This document shows, piece by piece, positions 1 to 9,082 of a DNA stretch of 22,127 bases. The position numbers were made by a program, and so were the translations under genes. The notes beneath the pieces were generated by a model that saw nothing but the letters and a program-made list of their open reading frames with translations, ran no database searches and was not told the origin of the DNA. The DNA is from Mesaphorura yosii (Eukaryota; Arthropoda; Collembola; Poduromorpha; Tullbergiidae), in the NCBI GenBank assembly GCA_009869945.1, contig WIXG01000779.1, positions 1 to 22,127 on the forward strand, in the 5' to 3' direction. The first letter of the stretch is position 1; every line of letters starts with the position of its first letter.

Positions 1-1
1 T

Positions 2-592
2 GAAAAGTGGACAGCCGATCTGCTGGTGCCGGTGAAAATGGAAGTTGAGCATCTGCTTTCCCAAATCAAGATAATGGAGCGCAATATACGGGCTACCTCA
101 AAGACCTTGCACGTAACTAAAGAGCTACTGCACTCGATGGAGGCGAATCGACTACGCTTCCTGGTCACGAGCTACTACCGCACTCGCCTGCTTAAAATTG
201 AAGAGTATTGCTACCACATCAATGCGAAGGAGGAGGAGCGGAAGAAACTGGCGCAGGAGTACAGGGAGAAGAAAACGACTCGCAAGCCACCCGCCTCAAG
301 ACTGATGCCGGCGGAGGAAATCTACTTGTCCGAGTACCTGCACATCATGGAAGGTCACATGAAGAACGTTGTGCTACGCTTGCTTCCGCCGCCAATGCAA
401 AAATTGAATCGGTCGAAGTTCATCAAAGAACCACACCTGGACGCATTTGTTTTCTTCGAAGCAAAGGAGGACCGCGAAGTGTACGAGCCGGACCAGCAAA
501 TCTACGTTGAACTGCGGACAGGGATCAAGTACATGATGCGTTATCGCCTGATTTCGGATTTGGTCGAGGCAGGAGCGGTCACCCTGGTCTAA
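2..592 (+). CDS. SLD5: DNA replication complex GINS protein SLD5 (GINS4), 3' part
   Basis: SLD5 is one of four subunits of the GINS complex, which joins MCM2-7 and CDC45 to form the replicative CMG helicase in the nucleus. The reading frame is open from base 2, so the N-terminus lies outside the window; the first visible residues EKWTADLL match the helical start of the GINS A-domain. Family landmarks are in order: MEANRLRFLVTSYYRTRLLKIE (A-domain helix, first 20 residues characteristic), the PAEEIYLSEYL helix, a second helix ending VLRLLPPPMQK, then the B-domain with the DAFVFFEAKED strand and the C-terminal RYRLISDLVEAGAVTLV, which corresponds to the usual RY..I..LV..GAV.L. end of SLD5. The stop is TAA at 590-592. 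An in-frame GTG at 26 and ATG at 38 are internal codons, not starts. The gene appears intact and single-copy here; its housekeeping role is unrelated to the downstream receptor clusters. Confidence 0.93.
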   Translation, partial: EKWTADLLVPVKMEVEHLLSQIKIMERNIRATSKTLHVTKELLHSMEANRLRFLVTSYYRTRLLKIEEYCYHINAKEEERKKLAQEYREKKTTRKPPASRLMPAEEIYLSEYLHIMEGHMKNVVLRLLPPPMQKLNRSKFIKEPHLDAFVFFEAKEDREVYEPDQQIYVELRTGIKYMMRYRLISDLVEAGAVTLV

Positions 593-740
593 GTCTGACC
601 CAGATTGTCCACATTCCACAGAAGTGAGCAGTGGTGATAATTAATAACCTTGAGTTTGAGTTCTGTGCTCCTTACGTATGGGACGCGTATTTCACTCGAT
701 AGCCATTCATTTTTCACACTGCTCGCTATCGCTTATTGCA

Positions 741-746
741 AATAAA
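741..746 (+). promoter_or_regulatory. Poly(A) signal AATAAA for SLD5
   Basis: A canonical AATAAA lies about 150 bases after the SLD5 stop codon, with a further AATAAA-like element near 770. This is the likely 3' end of the SLD5 transcript. Confidence 0.6.
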
Positions 747-1197
747 ACCTTTATAAACCAATAAACCCCACCAGGGAGCCCGTTTAATAATTCAGGAGGA
801 TTTCCACTTCATTCAGTTCATTCTTCTCGGAAAAGGGACTGTTTTCATCAATTATTATTACCACAACTCTGAATATTAACTCGCGTTTCAAAGTTGCCAC
901 CCGTGAATGCTTCGACCGCTGCCATTTTCCGGGTTTAACTGATCAAATTTCCCGATCGGTATTCGAATTCTAAATTCAAGAAGGCAAAGAACTTTATTAA
1001 AATATTTAGCGCCTGCCTTTTTCTTAGAATTCATAGATATTCGACTGCACAAAACTGGAAGACAAAATTCTTGAATGCCTCACTTCATTTTTGTTGCAGT
1101 CGGCTCGGGTTAAAAGCCAAGGAAAGATGCATTCGTCAACTGCACGACTTTGCCGTTGATGCCTCATTTACATTGACACCCTCAAACTGTTAAATAG
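747..1197. other. Intergenic stretch without recognised gene
   Basis: Mostly AT-rich sequence with no convincing reading frame or repeat. A short ATG-initiated frame near 1126 (starting MHSSTARLCR, then TGA) could be a decayed first part of the receptor pseudogene that begins near 1198, but it is too short to support. Confidence 0.5.
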
Positions 1198-2396
1198 AAT
1201 TTCCGCCAGCGGAAGTGCCTAGCACTTTTCTCCGCGCTGGTGGTCTACTACTGGGCCACGTTCATTCTAATCCTCAAAGGTCGGATCACCTCCAGCCTCA
1301 TTGCCACTTCTTTCCTTCTCGTGTACGCCATCGGTGAGTCGTTCAGCGTCGCCGTTCAAGTCATTCTGATCTGGCAGCGAGAAGAATGGTACCAAATCAT
1401 TAACTGCGCCATTCAATTCTTCGAGTACTTTATGAAAGGTAAGGAGGACCTCGTTCGTTAAATAAGGGCCCAGGCCCAGAGGACTGAAACCAATTGTAAT
1501 ATTTTCCAAACCAGAAAAATACGCCTTACAAATTGGAGGAAAGGGCCAGCAATCCAGCTGCCAGTGAAACTTACCCTCAAGGACGTGCCAATCTGGGAGC
1601 TGATCATCCAGCTGATAATGATTAGATTCGCCGTGATTCAGCCTCTCGCAGTCTACATCTTCTACTGGAGCAACCCGCTCGCAAAACACTATCCAGTCTA
1701 CCACCTAGTCGAGTACCTCCAGCTGACTGGTATCCTACTGGCCACCGTCCTGATTCTATACTCGTTCGTTGCCGCGCTCCAGGGAATTCAGGCCATGCTG
1801 TAGGCGTTCGCTGCAGCCGCGTACCAGACTTACATCATCTACTCGGGCCACTTTTGGCTCAAAAAGTCCCTGACCGTGCCTGTGCTATCCAAACAGGCGA
1901 AGAATGTCCTTGACAAGACTCAGCTCTCAACTTAACCCTCGACTTAATGTCCATGTTTCGACACGTGCAAGTCTTCAGCCAGGACAACGTCGAACTCCTC
2001 AATCCCCTTTGGTCCCCATGCACGACGTTTTTTCTTTACCTGTTCCAATTCATGCTCATCTGGTTCCACTCGCAACTTCCGATCGAAAGCCGCGTATTTC
2101 TCGCGAAAATGTCCGGTCGGCATCTTTATGACTGTCGTGCCCACTTGCGCGTGCATTCATATCGAGTCGTCTAAATTCAGGCGTACGTGGACAAACTACG
2201 TGAAGGCCAACTGTGCCGGGCAAGAACGGAGGCTGTATTTGTACATGGTCAGAGCCTGCACTCCAATTAAGCCATTCTTGGGGATTTTATGTGCATTCAG
2301 AAGAGTTCGTGCTACAAAATGACGCTCTTCCCCGTCCTCCACACGATGAAGGAGCTGCTCATGTTTGGAGGAGCGGAGAGGGCGAGGGCCCGGTGA
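1198..2396 (+). pseudogene. Decayed seven-TM chemoreceptor (gustatory/odorant-like)
   Basis: Hydrophobic segments in shifting frames follow the plan of the intact receptor at 7609-8893. The first block (about 1198-1438) reads ALFSALVVYYWATFILIL and TSFLLVYAIGESFSVAVQVIL, ending FEYFMKG. After an intron-like gap (donor GTAAGG at 1440, acceptor near 1514) comes a second block with PIWELIIQLIMIRFAVIQPL and VEYLQLTGILLATVLILYSF. That block hits an in-frame TAG at 1801, after which coding-like sequence continues (AFAAAAYQTYIIYSGHFWLK). A third block near 1947 starts MSMFRHVQVFSQDNVELLN, and the last block (about 2189-2396) contains RRLYLYMVRACTPIKPFLG then, after a frame change, FPVLHTMKELLMFG. 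The last block aligns with LLLKYIKSCRPLRFDIG and the final helix of the 7609 gene. One nonsense codon and at least three frame changes make a working receptor unlikely. Intron phases also fail to match across the first gap. Confidence 0.68.
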
Positions 2397-2811
2397 ATGA
2401 ATTTGGAAATGCTTGACCAGGCCACAGCCCAACTCCAGTCTCAGCTGGCGAAATCCAGTTCCAACCGATGCAATGTACCAATACCAAAAATGCTTGAATT
2501 ATTCATACTCGGGAATATCAAATCCAGTAAAATACTCCATATTTTAGTATTCCTGGAATAAGTGACGACTACCGAGAAATACCGATTGTTTTACGATTTT
2601 ATGTCATACTGATGTCATACATACGATTTTATCTGTGCTGCGGGTTTTGCATTTTGTAAAAAGAATTTATTGAGCCATTCATTGCCCCTTCATTTTCTTC
2701 AATTTCTTCACTGTATCTCGTGCCTGTGAACGCGAACTGCGAACTTGTCCCGCCGCTGCTGCTAATTTGCCTACTGATCACTGTCGATCTGAAATCACAT
2801 CAGTTTTGGTC
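2397..2811. other. Intergenic stretch, 5' flank of the 2812 gene
   Basis: AT-rich and without a recognisable gene. The segment 2595-2635 holds an imperfect local duplication around the words ATGTCATAC and ACGATTTTAT. No TATA box or initiator could be assigned with confidence. Confidence 0.4.
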
Positions 2812-4114
2812 ATGATGAAGAACAGAAACTTCTTTATTTGTGTAGTTTTGCTGTGGTCTTTTCTTGGAAGCGAAGGCACGCCGATACCGATTCCAACACC
2901 AGCGAACTCTCATTTCTGGGACAAATGCTTCACAGGTTGGTCGTGTCTTGTTTGCCATGATGGTGGATTTGAATTCTTAAGTTCGACGCGTACGAATTGC
3001 AGCAAACCCACACGAAGGCCACCAGGAAGTGGCGGTCGCTCCTGAGGTGGCCGGACGAGAATCCGGGAATTCGCCCTTCGGCGTATCGTCAAAATTCCAC
3101 GACATAAACTGTGTCGGGTTCCGAGACGAAAACAATGGGTCAGGCCTGCACCACATCGGACACTTCTTCAACACCAAAACCAGACCGGTTGACCACGTTT
3201 TCACGAAGCACAAGAATCTCACGTAAGGGCTGAAGGTGACACATCCTGGAAGGATGGAACCAGCGGGAATACTGAAGCTGGCCGCGACGAAGGAGTTCCA
3301 GACGAAACTGAAAGCGGCGCTGAGTGACCAGCTCGGCTGGATGTACCTGGAAAATCTCACATATTTCGGGGAAACAAAGGCGCTTGCGAATGAGATTGAG
3401 ATCGAGAAGACGTCGGGCGCACTCGCGTTTCAGTACGGCGCCAGATGCAAGCTGACACTCGGCGGCGGCGGCAACCAAGAGACGGTAGGATTTCGATTCG
3501 AGTCGACCGAACTCGTATTCTACATGCCTTCGTACGGTAAATGCGAGGTCAAAGACGGCTTCCTTCCGATCGTCAACCCAGCAACAGACAGTGCCCGGTA
3601 CGAGAATCCAGAGTCCGACACGCTGGACGTGAAACTGACCTTGTGCCCGTACGTCAGCTGGAAGGGAGTGCCGCCGCCGAAATTCAAGGATGTCTACATG
3701 AACTCAAGACGGAGCAGCCAGATCACGAACGATTATCGGCGTCCGAACCCGATCATGAAGCGGCTCATTGACGCCTTCGGCAAGAAGGCGAGTCCCCGAA
3801 CTGGGCTCAAGCTTCGTTTCTCTCCGGAGGTCTTTGGCCGTATTCCAGAGAACGAAGAGGAGCACATTGCACCGGGCACAGCGGGCTATCTCTACGAGCA
3901 CGTGCTGACGTGTGGAGACTACCAAGTCTTCACGGCTCTCGTCCATCAGCGGACTTACTCGCTGGAGGGCGCAAAGTGCATGGATCTCGGCCCGCAGCCG
4001 AAGAAGCAGATGGGCGTGCTGGAATCGTGTGAAGTTTGCCCAGACTTGAATTTGAATCCAAGCAGCTGTGAAGAAGGGATTATTTTTCCAGGAATGACGA
4101 GATTAGTCAATTAG
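2812..4114 (+). CDS. Unrecognised secreted protein, interrupted by one in-frame TAA
   Basis: Exon 1 (2812-2935) starts MMKNRNFFICVVLLWSFLG, a clear signal peptide, followed by a Pro-rich stretch. A GT-AG intron (2936-3002, 67 bp, weak GTTGGT donor, TTGCAG acceptor) joins in phase to exon 2 (3003-4114). Exon 2 is one continuous frame of about 370 codons, ending LVN and TAG, except for a TAA at 3224-3226 (codon 116 of the spliced frame). Sequence on both sides looks equally protein-like: SSKFHDINCVGFRDENNGSG before, and GLKVTHPGRMEPAGILKLAA after. Several Cys residues and predicted beta-rich text suggest a folded extracellular protein; the family is not recognised. Explanations for the TAA are a nonsense allele or young pseudogene, a sequencing error, readthrough, or splicing around it: the TAA lies inside AC|GTAAGG, a plausible donor, and an in-phase but poor acceptor exists near 3327 (CTGAG|T). 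Confidence 0.55.
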
Positions 4115-4740
4115 TGAAGGGAATCCTAGTTGCTAATAGCATGGAATTTTACCATCACTCAAAGAAACCCTTTAACAATCAAGAGAATGACACTTAATCG
4201 TCCATCAAGTAATTTTTTTTCACAAGTCAGTAAGCTTCAATTAACATATAAGAACCAAACTCAAAATTTTGTTGTCAAATTGAGCTTTTTTGGCTTCAGT
4301 TGGGCGCTTGTCTCTGGCCAATTGGAATTTTTCGCGGATGAGGGCAATGAGACAAACCCTTTTACAAAAGCTAAACCGTCTGATTACAATAATGTTTCCA
4401 AAATATACAGATGTACAAATGAACCTCCTCCAATCAGTTGCATTAGAACTGATTTCGCGGTATAAGAAATAGCTACAGTAAGTTATTTGGCTCAACGACA
4501 CTGCCATTTTCAGGAGTTTAGCATGCCGCATAGAAGAACTTTTCGAGGGCACCGGTCATTCAATGGATTAAAAAGCATAATTTGAAATATTGAAATGATT
4601 TGCAAAAAATATTTATAAATACATTTATTTGATTGATAAGATTTTAAAATGCGTATGGCGGTGATTGCTATTTGCATGTATTGCTGATGGATAAAGGTTT
4701 TATTTGAATGATGGTTAAAATATTTCCAGTTCCTAATTCC
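4115..4740. other. AT-rich intergenic region between convergent genes
   Basis: No supported gene. A 111-codon frame at 4130-4465 has no recognisable composition or context and is probably chance. On the minus strand AATAAA occurs at 4624-4629 and 4699-4704; either could end the transcript of the gustatory receptor that stops at 4907. Confidence 0.45.
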
Positions 4741-4913
4741 CTAATTAATTTACTTCTACATGAATTAGAAGATAAATTCCGTATGTCAACATTTATATGT
4801 GATAAATCAATAAACAATTAGCTAATTGATTTACTTCTACATGAATTAGAAGATAAATTCCGTCTGTCAACGTTTATAAGTGATAAATCAATAAACAATT
4901 AACTAATTAATTT
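4741..4913. repeat. 81-bp tandem repeat, about 2.1 copies
   Basis: Copy 1 is 4741-4821 and copy 2 is 4822-4902, differing at only a few positions; a third partial copy (4903-4913) repeats CTAATTAATTT. Each full copy contains the small inverted repeat CTTCTA/TAGAAG around a 7-base loop. The partial third copy overlaps the stop codon of the minus-strand receptor (4907-4909), so the array sits in that gene's 3' UTR. Confidence 0.85.
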
Positions 4914-6318
4914 GTGACAGGAGAAAAGTTGATGTTTGCATTGATCCGAACTGAAGCTTGAGTTCCTGGGTTTTGAGGCAGAGAATTCCAGCCACCGAAT
5001 GAGGCTTGGAACTGAACCAGAACGACGTTGTACGAACAAACGGCGCCAAATAGCTGTTATGAATTATTATAATTAGTTAAGTTCCCAGCATACGTCAAAG
5101 CTAATTGTCAAAACTACCAAACTTCGTAGAGAATTGGTACCTTACCGAAATTAGCATGGCTCTGTTCAGTTTAAAGTACTTGCATGCACTCAGTTGGAAC
5201 TCCACCTCACCGCCGGCTCCTGCGAGCAGCCTGCGTACGATGTCAAAGGTTTCCCGATCCTGCGCTGGAACGCTGGAGTCAGGAATTGTCAGCACAGCAG
5301 CCTTCAGCTGGGCCGCCGTAAGGTGTAGGCTCTCTCCGGCATTCGTAATCAGAACGAGTTTGCATCCGTATCCGAAGAGAAGCACGTAGACTCCGAGGTA
5401 GAAAATCGGCTCCGCGTCCAGATTCAGAACGAATGTGAATGCACCGAGAAATACAACCAAAGTGATTGCCACAAAGTGCGTGGCAGTGATGACTAGCGCT
5501 GGAATCCCGACAAATGTGTCCAGGTGCTTAAAGATCGCGATCAGGCTCGAGATTTGGGCACGCAGTTGTGGGGCGTTGACAAGAACCATTCCTTTGCCAT
5601 TGCCAGTACCCCATTCCGTTAATCGCCTCAATTCGTCGCAAAATGCTTCGGTAGCCGTCAGCATCGACTCAACAGTCAAGGACCTCACAAGCTCACATAA
5701 GAGAAAGTGAACTATCATCAACGCGAAGAATAAAACCTCGTTTCCGCTTCCACCCAGCAGGCCCCACAACCACGACGACTCCCAAGTTTCTGGACTCAGG
5801 TGTTGAAAAACTCGTACGAAGAACACGAAGCAGCAGCCGATGATGATCAAATTCGTTGCCCAATATATCCAACGGAGAATTTTCCGAGTTTTTGTCCAAC
5901 TCACCTTGCATTTTGAATTCTTACTCGTATTCTTATTCAGTACGCTCCTTTGGCAAGTCTGCCTGTACTCCTGAATTGCATTGACCAATCGCACAAAGTT
6001 GGGCACCGAGACAAGCCAACAAGCGAGAGTCGTGTAGCTCTCGACGCAGAACCACGCGTTGACAAGTTCGCCAACTCGGGTCAGGAAATTGTTGCTGGCT
6101 CGAAGAGAAATTTGGGTTTCATCGTCTGTGCCGATCATATACGTGGCCAAAATGAATGTCTGCGCGGAGAGCACATTCAAGACCAGCACGAACAGGAACC
6201 AAATACCACGGGCATTGAGCACCGTCCATTTGTAAGTATTAAGCCCATCTAGTTTGATTGGGGCCAGGCCCAGAAGGCAGGCAAGGCTCAGCAGGAGTCT
6301 CAGGCTTTGGTGTTCCAT
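4907..6318 (-). CDS. Gustatory receptor family protein (Gr-like 1), 439 aa
   Basis: A seven-TM chemoreceptor of the insect gustatory receptor type, a presumed ligand-gated cation channel in sensory neuron membranes. Exon 1 runs 6318-5146; exon 2 runs 5053-4907. The 92-bp intron (5054-5145, GTAAG...CAG) is phase 0, exactly where the Gr family has its conserved last intron. The C-terminus carries the family signature: FQLSACKYFKLNRAMLIS in exon 1, then LFGAVCSYNVVLVQFQ in exon 2, the TYhhhhhQF-type motif with SY in place of TY. Other conserved blocks are IFKHLDTFVGIPALVI and LLFGYGCKLVLITNAGESL. The start was put at ATG 6318 (MEHQSLRLLLSLACLLGL); the frame is open upstream only through a TTG, with no better ATG. 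Exon 2 extends about 30 residues past the motif with a polar tail, longer than usual. The paralogue at 9083-10492 has the same exon structure. The ligand cannot be inferred. Confidence 0.87.
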
Positions 6319-6401
6319 CGCAGACCGTAGCCAGACAGAACCAACAACCAACTGCAACTACTGAAGAGCTCGAGCGGTGGGAAAAGAAAAATTGCACTGT
6401 T

Positions 6402-6590
6402 CTAACTCTTCTGGCTTGGAGAAATTCACATGCGAGGAAGCAGCAGCGGCCAATTCACAAGAACCAAGCTTCGCGAACCAGCCTACGTCCTTTTCATGTA
6501 CCGCTGCCTTCAACTCGCTTACCAACGACATCTTGGCATGTGCCCGCATTGAAGTCGTGCATACGAGCGTGCTTGTTTCGAGGTGAGGTC
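6402..6590 (+). pseudogene. Relic fragment of the 7-TM receptor paralogous to 7609-8893
   Basis: From 6409 the + strand reads FWLGEIHMRGSSSGQFTR then TKLREPAYVLFMYRCLQL. This matches FWLGEIRAHAQHGSSHFTTA and KLREPAHALHFYRCLEL of the intact gene at 8359-8470. The frame then breaks and the homology resumes in another frame as NDILACARIEVVHTSVLVS, matching NELLARTRIELAHTAII. A TGA also interrupts the first frame. No receptor-like sequence was recognised on either side, so this is an isolated piece of one exon, lying head-to-head with the start of the minus-strand receptor. Confidence 0.8.
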
Positions 6591-6774
6591 ACATGCTCGT
6601 ATTTCTAATGTGCATTGATTTGAAAACTTGTTGCTTGGCAAATAATTGTTTCAGATGCCCCCAATAATGCGCTGGGACTTAGGTTTTTTCGGTAATTTTT
6701 GCTCGTTACTGAGATAGGTAGTCATGCAAACCTGGTAGTGGTCGTTCTGCCATCTCTTCCTGTCGAAGTGGACT

Positions 6775-7016
6775 TCAAATCTGGCGTGGCTTCACAACAC
6801 CGACAACTTGGAGCTCTTTTATTCTTTTCTTAACGTCCAAGCTCATGACCTTACTCTTTCCATCATCAAGTACAAAGGCCTCGATTTCGAAGTATAGCAC
6901 ATCTTGGCTGTTGCTTGGGTAAAATCATTTACAACTTGGGAGGCATTTTTCCCATATTCTTTGCAATAGTAGATGACGTGGCCACCATCATGGCTGGTAT
7001 TTTTCGTAAACACTGA
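6775..7016 (-). pseudogene. Degraded coding-like fragment of unknown origin
   Basis: On the minus strand two adjacent frames look protein-like: an upstream piece with GGHVIYYCKEYGKNASQVVN and a downstream piece with VLYFEIEAFVLDDGKSKVMS then LDVKKRIKELQVVGVVKPRQ, ending at TGA (6775-6777). They need one frame change to join. No family is recognised. It may be a remnant of a cellular gene or of a transposon; chance cannot be excluded. Confidence 0.25.
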
Positions 7017-7608
7017 TCATTGTCCCTCTATCTTCGCCATGGCTTCGGCTTTGTTGTAGAATCTTTCTTTTTCAACCCAGTTTATAATAACTCGAGTTCT
7101 CTTCGGTTTCTGTTCTTGATTAGCGTCTTCAGTGTGATAAGTATCAGATTAGGACGTGTAATTAATTCGAGACAAAGTGAGAGACATTTTCTGACAGACA
7201 ATAATAAGCGCGCGACAACTAAATGGACAATGACTGTGACTGTGTATTTTATTTTCATTGCCTTATCATGCTTTTACGCTAAAAATAATATATTCATGAT
7301 TTCGTATGTTCAAAGCTTTTAGGACTAAAAGTTAAACGCTCAAATTATTACGGTCTCAACGCTGAAATCAATATTTTTAACTTCTGAATAAATTTAACCC
7401 TTTTATTATTCAATTCGGCTCATGAAAAATGAGCATAAAACTCGACTCGAGCCGATCGAGCACCTACCATAAACATTTTATTCTGCCAGTTTTCCACTTC
7501 GATCCGCAGCGCTTTGCTTTTGGTCGCCAGTTCGCTTGCTGAGGAACACCACAGTAGTAAAGTCTTATTTGTTGGTCAACGCCTGAAGATTCTAGTTCTC
7601 AGGTCAAA
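7017..7608. other. Intergenic region and 5' flank of the 7609 receptor
   Basis: No supported gene. A 100-codon frame at 7020-7322 is rich in Phe, Ser and Asn, lacks family features and sits in AT-rich DNA; it was not accepted. No promoter element could be assigned. Confidence 0.4.
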
Positions 7609-8893
7609 ATGATTACGAAATTTAGCATGCACCTGCTTCAATTTTCTGTGGGTGCCGCTCATACGTGTAAAATATCCCCTTATCGGTGGAATTGGAAGCA
7701 GAATCGTATGGAATTGGACAGTTCAAGGGTCCATCGGGTTTTGTACACCATCACACGCCTGATCTTCGCTGTAAATCAAGTCATCATGACTGTGCGGGTC
7801 GTGAATGCCCTGCTGGACCTAAACACTTCCAACCTGTACAGGATTCTGCCGCCTGTGTACTTGATATGCCGCTCCTTGACCTGTCTGTTGCTCTGTATGC
7901 TCGCTACGAGTGGGGTCACGTACCTGACGTGGGCAAACCAGTGTCTGGGCCATTTCAACCAAGTACAAAAGCAGTATTTGAAGAAGAATGTGCTTCTTGA
8001 GAGCAAGAAAGAGAAGGGCATATTCAGCTTAAGCTTGAGTGAACGCTTGGGGTTGGGACTGACAATTGTGTCTTTCCTTCTTCCATTCCCGATCGTTGGG
8101 CTCTATTTCAGTAAGTTATTGGCCCTCAATTCCTGTTAAATGTTGCCTAAGTAAGAAATTTGAATTGTTTGCTTTGTCTTTAGCTTTCGTGGACTCGCCG
8201 ATGTACGTCGCCTCGCTCATCCCAACCGATCAATCGTACTCTCTTTGGCTGTACTTGCTGGGCGCAGGCTTCGAGGCCTACCTCACCGCCATTGGAATGT
8301 CAGTGGTTGCTGCGGTGTGTAATCTCGTTCTCATACTTGTACCAAACACCATATTCTGGCTTGGAGAAATCCGTGCGCATGCACAGCATGGCAGCAGCCA
8401 CTTCACAACCGCAAAACTCCGCGAGCCGGCCCACGCCCTGCATTTTTATCGCTGCCTTGAACTGCTCGTCCGACTTGCCAACGAGCTTCTTGCCCGTACT
8501 CGAATTGAACTCGCACACACTGCCATCATTGCTTGTGCCGTCATTTCGAATGTGATCCTGATTCGGTACCACCTTCTCGTTTCGTTCTCTGGCCTCCTCA
8601 TCTTTGTCTCGTTGGTTATTGTGGCAGCCACCTTCCTGGCGTACTTGCACATCATGCTCGGGCAGATCTGTACGACATCAAAAGCATTCCTTGGGAACTG
8701 CAATTGCAGCAACCATACAAACTTGACGGACGCTGACCGCCAGCTTCTGCTCAAATACATCAAATCATGTCGACCACTCCGGTTTGACATCGGTTCCTTC
8801 GGCTCATTCCAGCGTCTCGGGGCTCTTCGGCAGCTCGGACGAATCGTGGTGTACACGGTCAAGACTCTCGTCACAATGAAGTACTCAGCCTGA
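7609..8893 (+). CDS. Seven-TM chemoreceptor-like protein, 403 aa
   Basis: Exon 1 is 7609-8110, exon 2 is 8184-8893. The 73-bp intron (8111-8183, GTAAGT...TTTAG) is phase 1 and the joined frame is exactly 404 codons with the TGA stop. The protein has about seven hydrophobic segments, including YLICRSLTCLLLCMLATSGV, LTIVSFLLPFPIVGLYF, GMSVVAAVCNLVLILV and LIFVSLVIVAATFLAYL, with little charged loop sequence. The C-terminus has CRPLRFDIGSFGSFQRLG followed by a last helix. It lacks the TYhhhhhQF motif of the two minus-strand gustatory receptors, so it belongs to a different, possibly lineage-specific, chemoreceptor branch. Two related relics in the window (1198-2396 and 6402-6590) show the family has been duplicating and dying here. 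A non-sensory 7-TM function is possible. Confidence 0.75.
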
Positions 8894-8924
8894 GCCTGAG
8901 GCTAAAGTCCATCTGATTTTTTCT

Positions 8925-8930
8925 TTTATT
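8925..8930 (-). promoter_or_regulatory. Minus-strand AATAAA for the 9083-10492 receptor
   Basis: TTTATT on the + strand reads AATAAA on the minus strand, about 155 bases past the stop at 9083 and only 32 bases after the stop of the convergent + strand gene. The two 3' UTRs would overlap. Confidence 0.45.
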
Positions 8931-9038
8931 ACTGTATGATCGTAAGCTTTTTTACAGTTAATTACTCCTCTAAAGTAAAATAGTTTGTAAATGTGCTCTA
9001 AAATTAACAGATTTTAATTGATTATGCGACGCGACAAA

Positions 9039-9044
9039 AATAAA
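9039..9044 (+). promoter_or_regulatory. Poly(A) signal AATAAA for the 7609-8893 receptor
   Basis: AATAAA about 145 bases after the stop codon at 8893 and 39 bases before the stop codon of the convergent receptor at 9083. Confidence 0.5.
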
Positions 9045-9082
9045 GTAATACGTGTTAGCTCTTTTAGCAGTTAATTAACTGT

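Noticed and set aside
26..592. GTG at 26 or ATG at 38 as the start of the first gene
   Set aside because: The frame is open to base 2 and the upstream residues match the SLD5 A-domain, so the gene is cut by the window edge.
1267..1704. 145-codon minus-strand frame
   Set aside because: It is the shadow of the receptor pseudogene on the + strand; its text has no domain signal.
4130..4465. 111-codon + strand frame after the 2812 gene
   Set aside because: AT-rich, no signal peptide, no homology recognised, no splice context.
5693..5911. Intron in the minus-strand receptor at a GTGAGT near 5905
   Set aside because: The frame is open and hydrophobic straight through; removing sequence would delete a TM helix.
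6258..6608. 116-codon + strand frame over the start of the minus-strand receptor
   Set aside because: Its 5' half is antisense to the receptor's first TM and its 3' half only partly follows the relic; the relic's own frames explain the homology better.
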